NCBI GenBank assembly: GCA_902783905.1 | Contig: CACZSP010000293.1 | Location: 1-5,069 of the forward strand | Source: an uncultured Ruminococcus sp. | Lineage (GTDB): Bacteria > Bacillota > Clostridia > Oscillospirales > CAG-272 | Length of the DNA stretch: 5,069 nt | Reading direction: 5' to 3' | Shown here: piece by piece, positions 5,037 through 5,069 of the stretch | How positions within the stretch are numbered: position 1 is the first letter of the stretch | Layout: the number at the start of each line of letters is the position of its first letter | Program-made: the position numbers and the translations under genes | Notes under the pieces: generated by a model | Seen by the model: only the letters and a program-made list of their open reading frames with translations | Database searches by the model: none | What the model was told of the DNA's origin: nothing

Positions 5037-5069
5037 TTACTGCTGTTTCTGCGCGATCAGCGCGAAATC
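5037..5069 (-). CDS. Possible 3' end of a convergent gene
   Basis: On the - strand the edge reads D-F-A-L-I-A-Q-K-Q-Q then TAA (stop at 5037-5039), with codons such as GCG, CTG, ATC and CAG that match the other genes here. Hairpins suited to - strand termination follow at 5006-4959 and 4949-4891. Another - strand frame is also open, ending with TGA at 5011-5013, so the choice is tentative. Ten residues are too few for any functional call. Confidence 0.25.
   Translation of the reverse strand, partial: DFALIAQKQQ

Overview
The window looks like chromosomal DNA of a fairly GC-rich Firmicute, most likely an anaerobic Clostridia lineage of the Oscillospiraceae or Christensenellales type. This rests on the FakA/DegV/PlsX/ACP lipid genes, which are typical Firmicutes genes, on codon use rich in C or G at third positions, and on an intergenic repeat style (CCTCCCTTGTGTA ... 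GGAGGGATTGT) that I recall as common in gut Clostridia genomes. The taxonomic call is an inference.

Positions 1-4211 hold five genes on the + strand, packed as one operon. They are the 3' part of fakA (fatty acid kinase, ATP-binding subunit), a DegV/FakB fatty-acid-binding protein, a GNAT-fold protein of the YghO-like type, plsX (phosphate acyltransferase) and an acyl carrier protein. Gaps are 34 nt, 9 nt, an ATGA overlap and 28 nt. The first, second, fourth and fifth products form a known biochemical path. FakB presents a fatty acid, FakA phosphorylates it to acyl-phosphate, and PlsX exchanges the acyl group between phosphate and ACP, giving acyl-phosphate for phospholipid synthesis or acyl-ACP for elongation. 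The GNAT protein sits inside this set and its stop codon overlaps the plsX start, so it may be an acyltransferase fed by the same pool; that part is a hypothesis.

Positions 4212-5036 carry no convincing gene. This stretch starts with a strong bidirectional terminator hairpin just after the ACP gene and ends with a second, related but degenerate terminator in opposite orientation, followed by a 17-bp perfect inverted repeat. Between the two terminators lie three copies of a structured repeat (two on +, one on -). Their stems differ by compensating changes, and two copies share a 24-bp palindrome-rich insertion. The last bases may be the 3' end of a convergent - strand gene, but too little is visible to be sure.

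No tRNA, rRNA, CRISPR array, transposase or phage gene was seen. The most interesting items are the GNAT gene within the acyl-phosphate operon and the structured repeat/terminator island.
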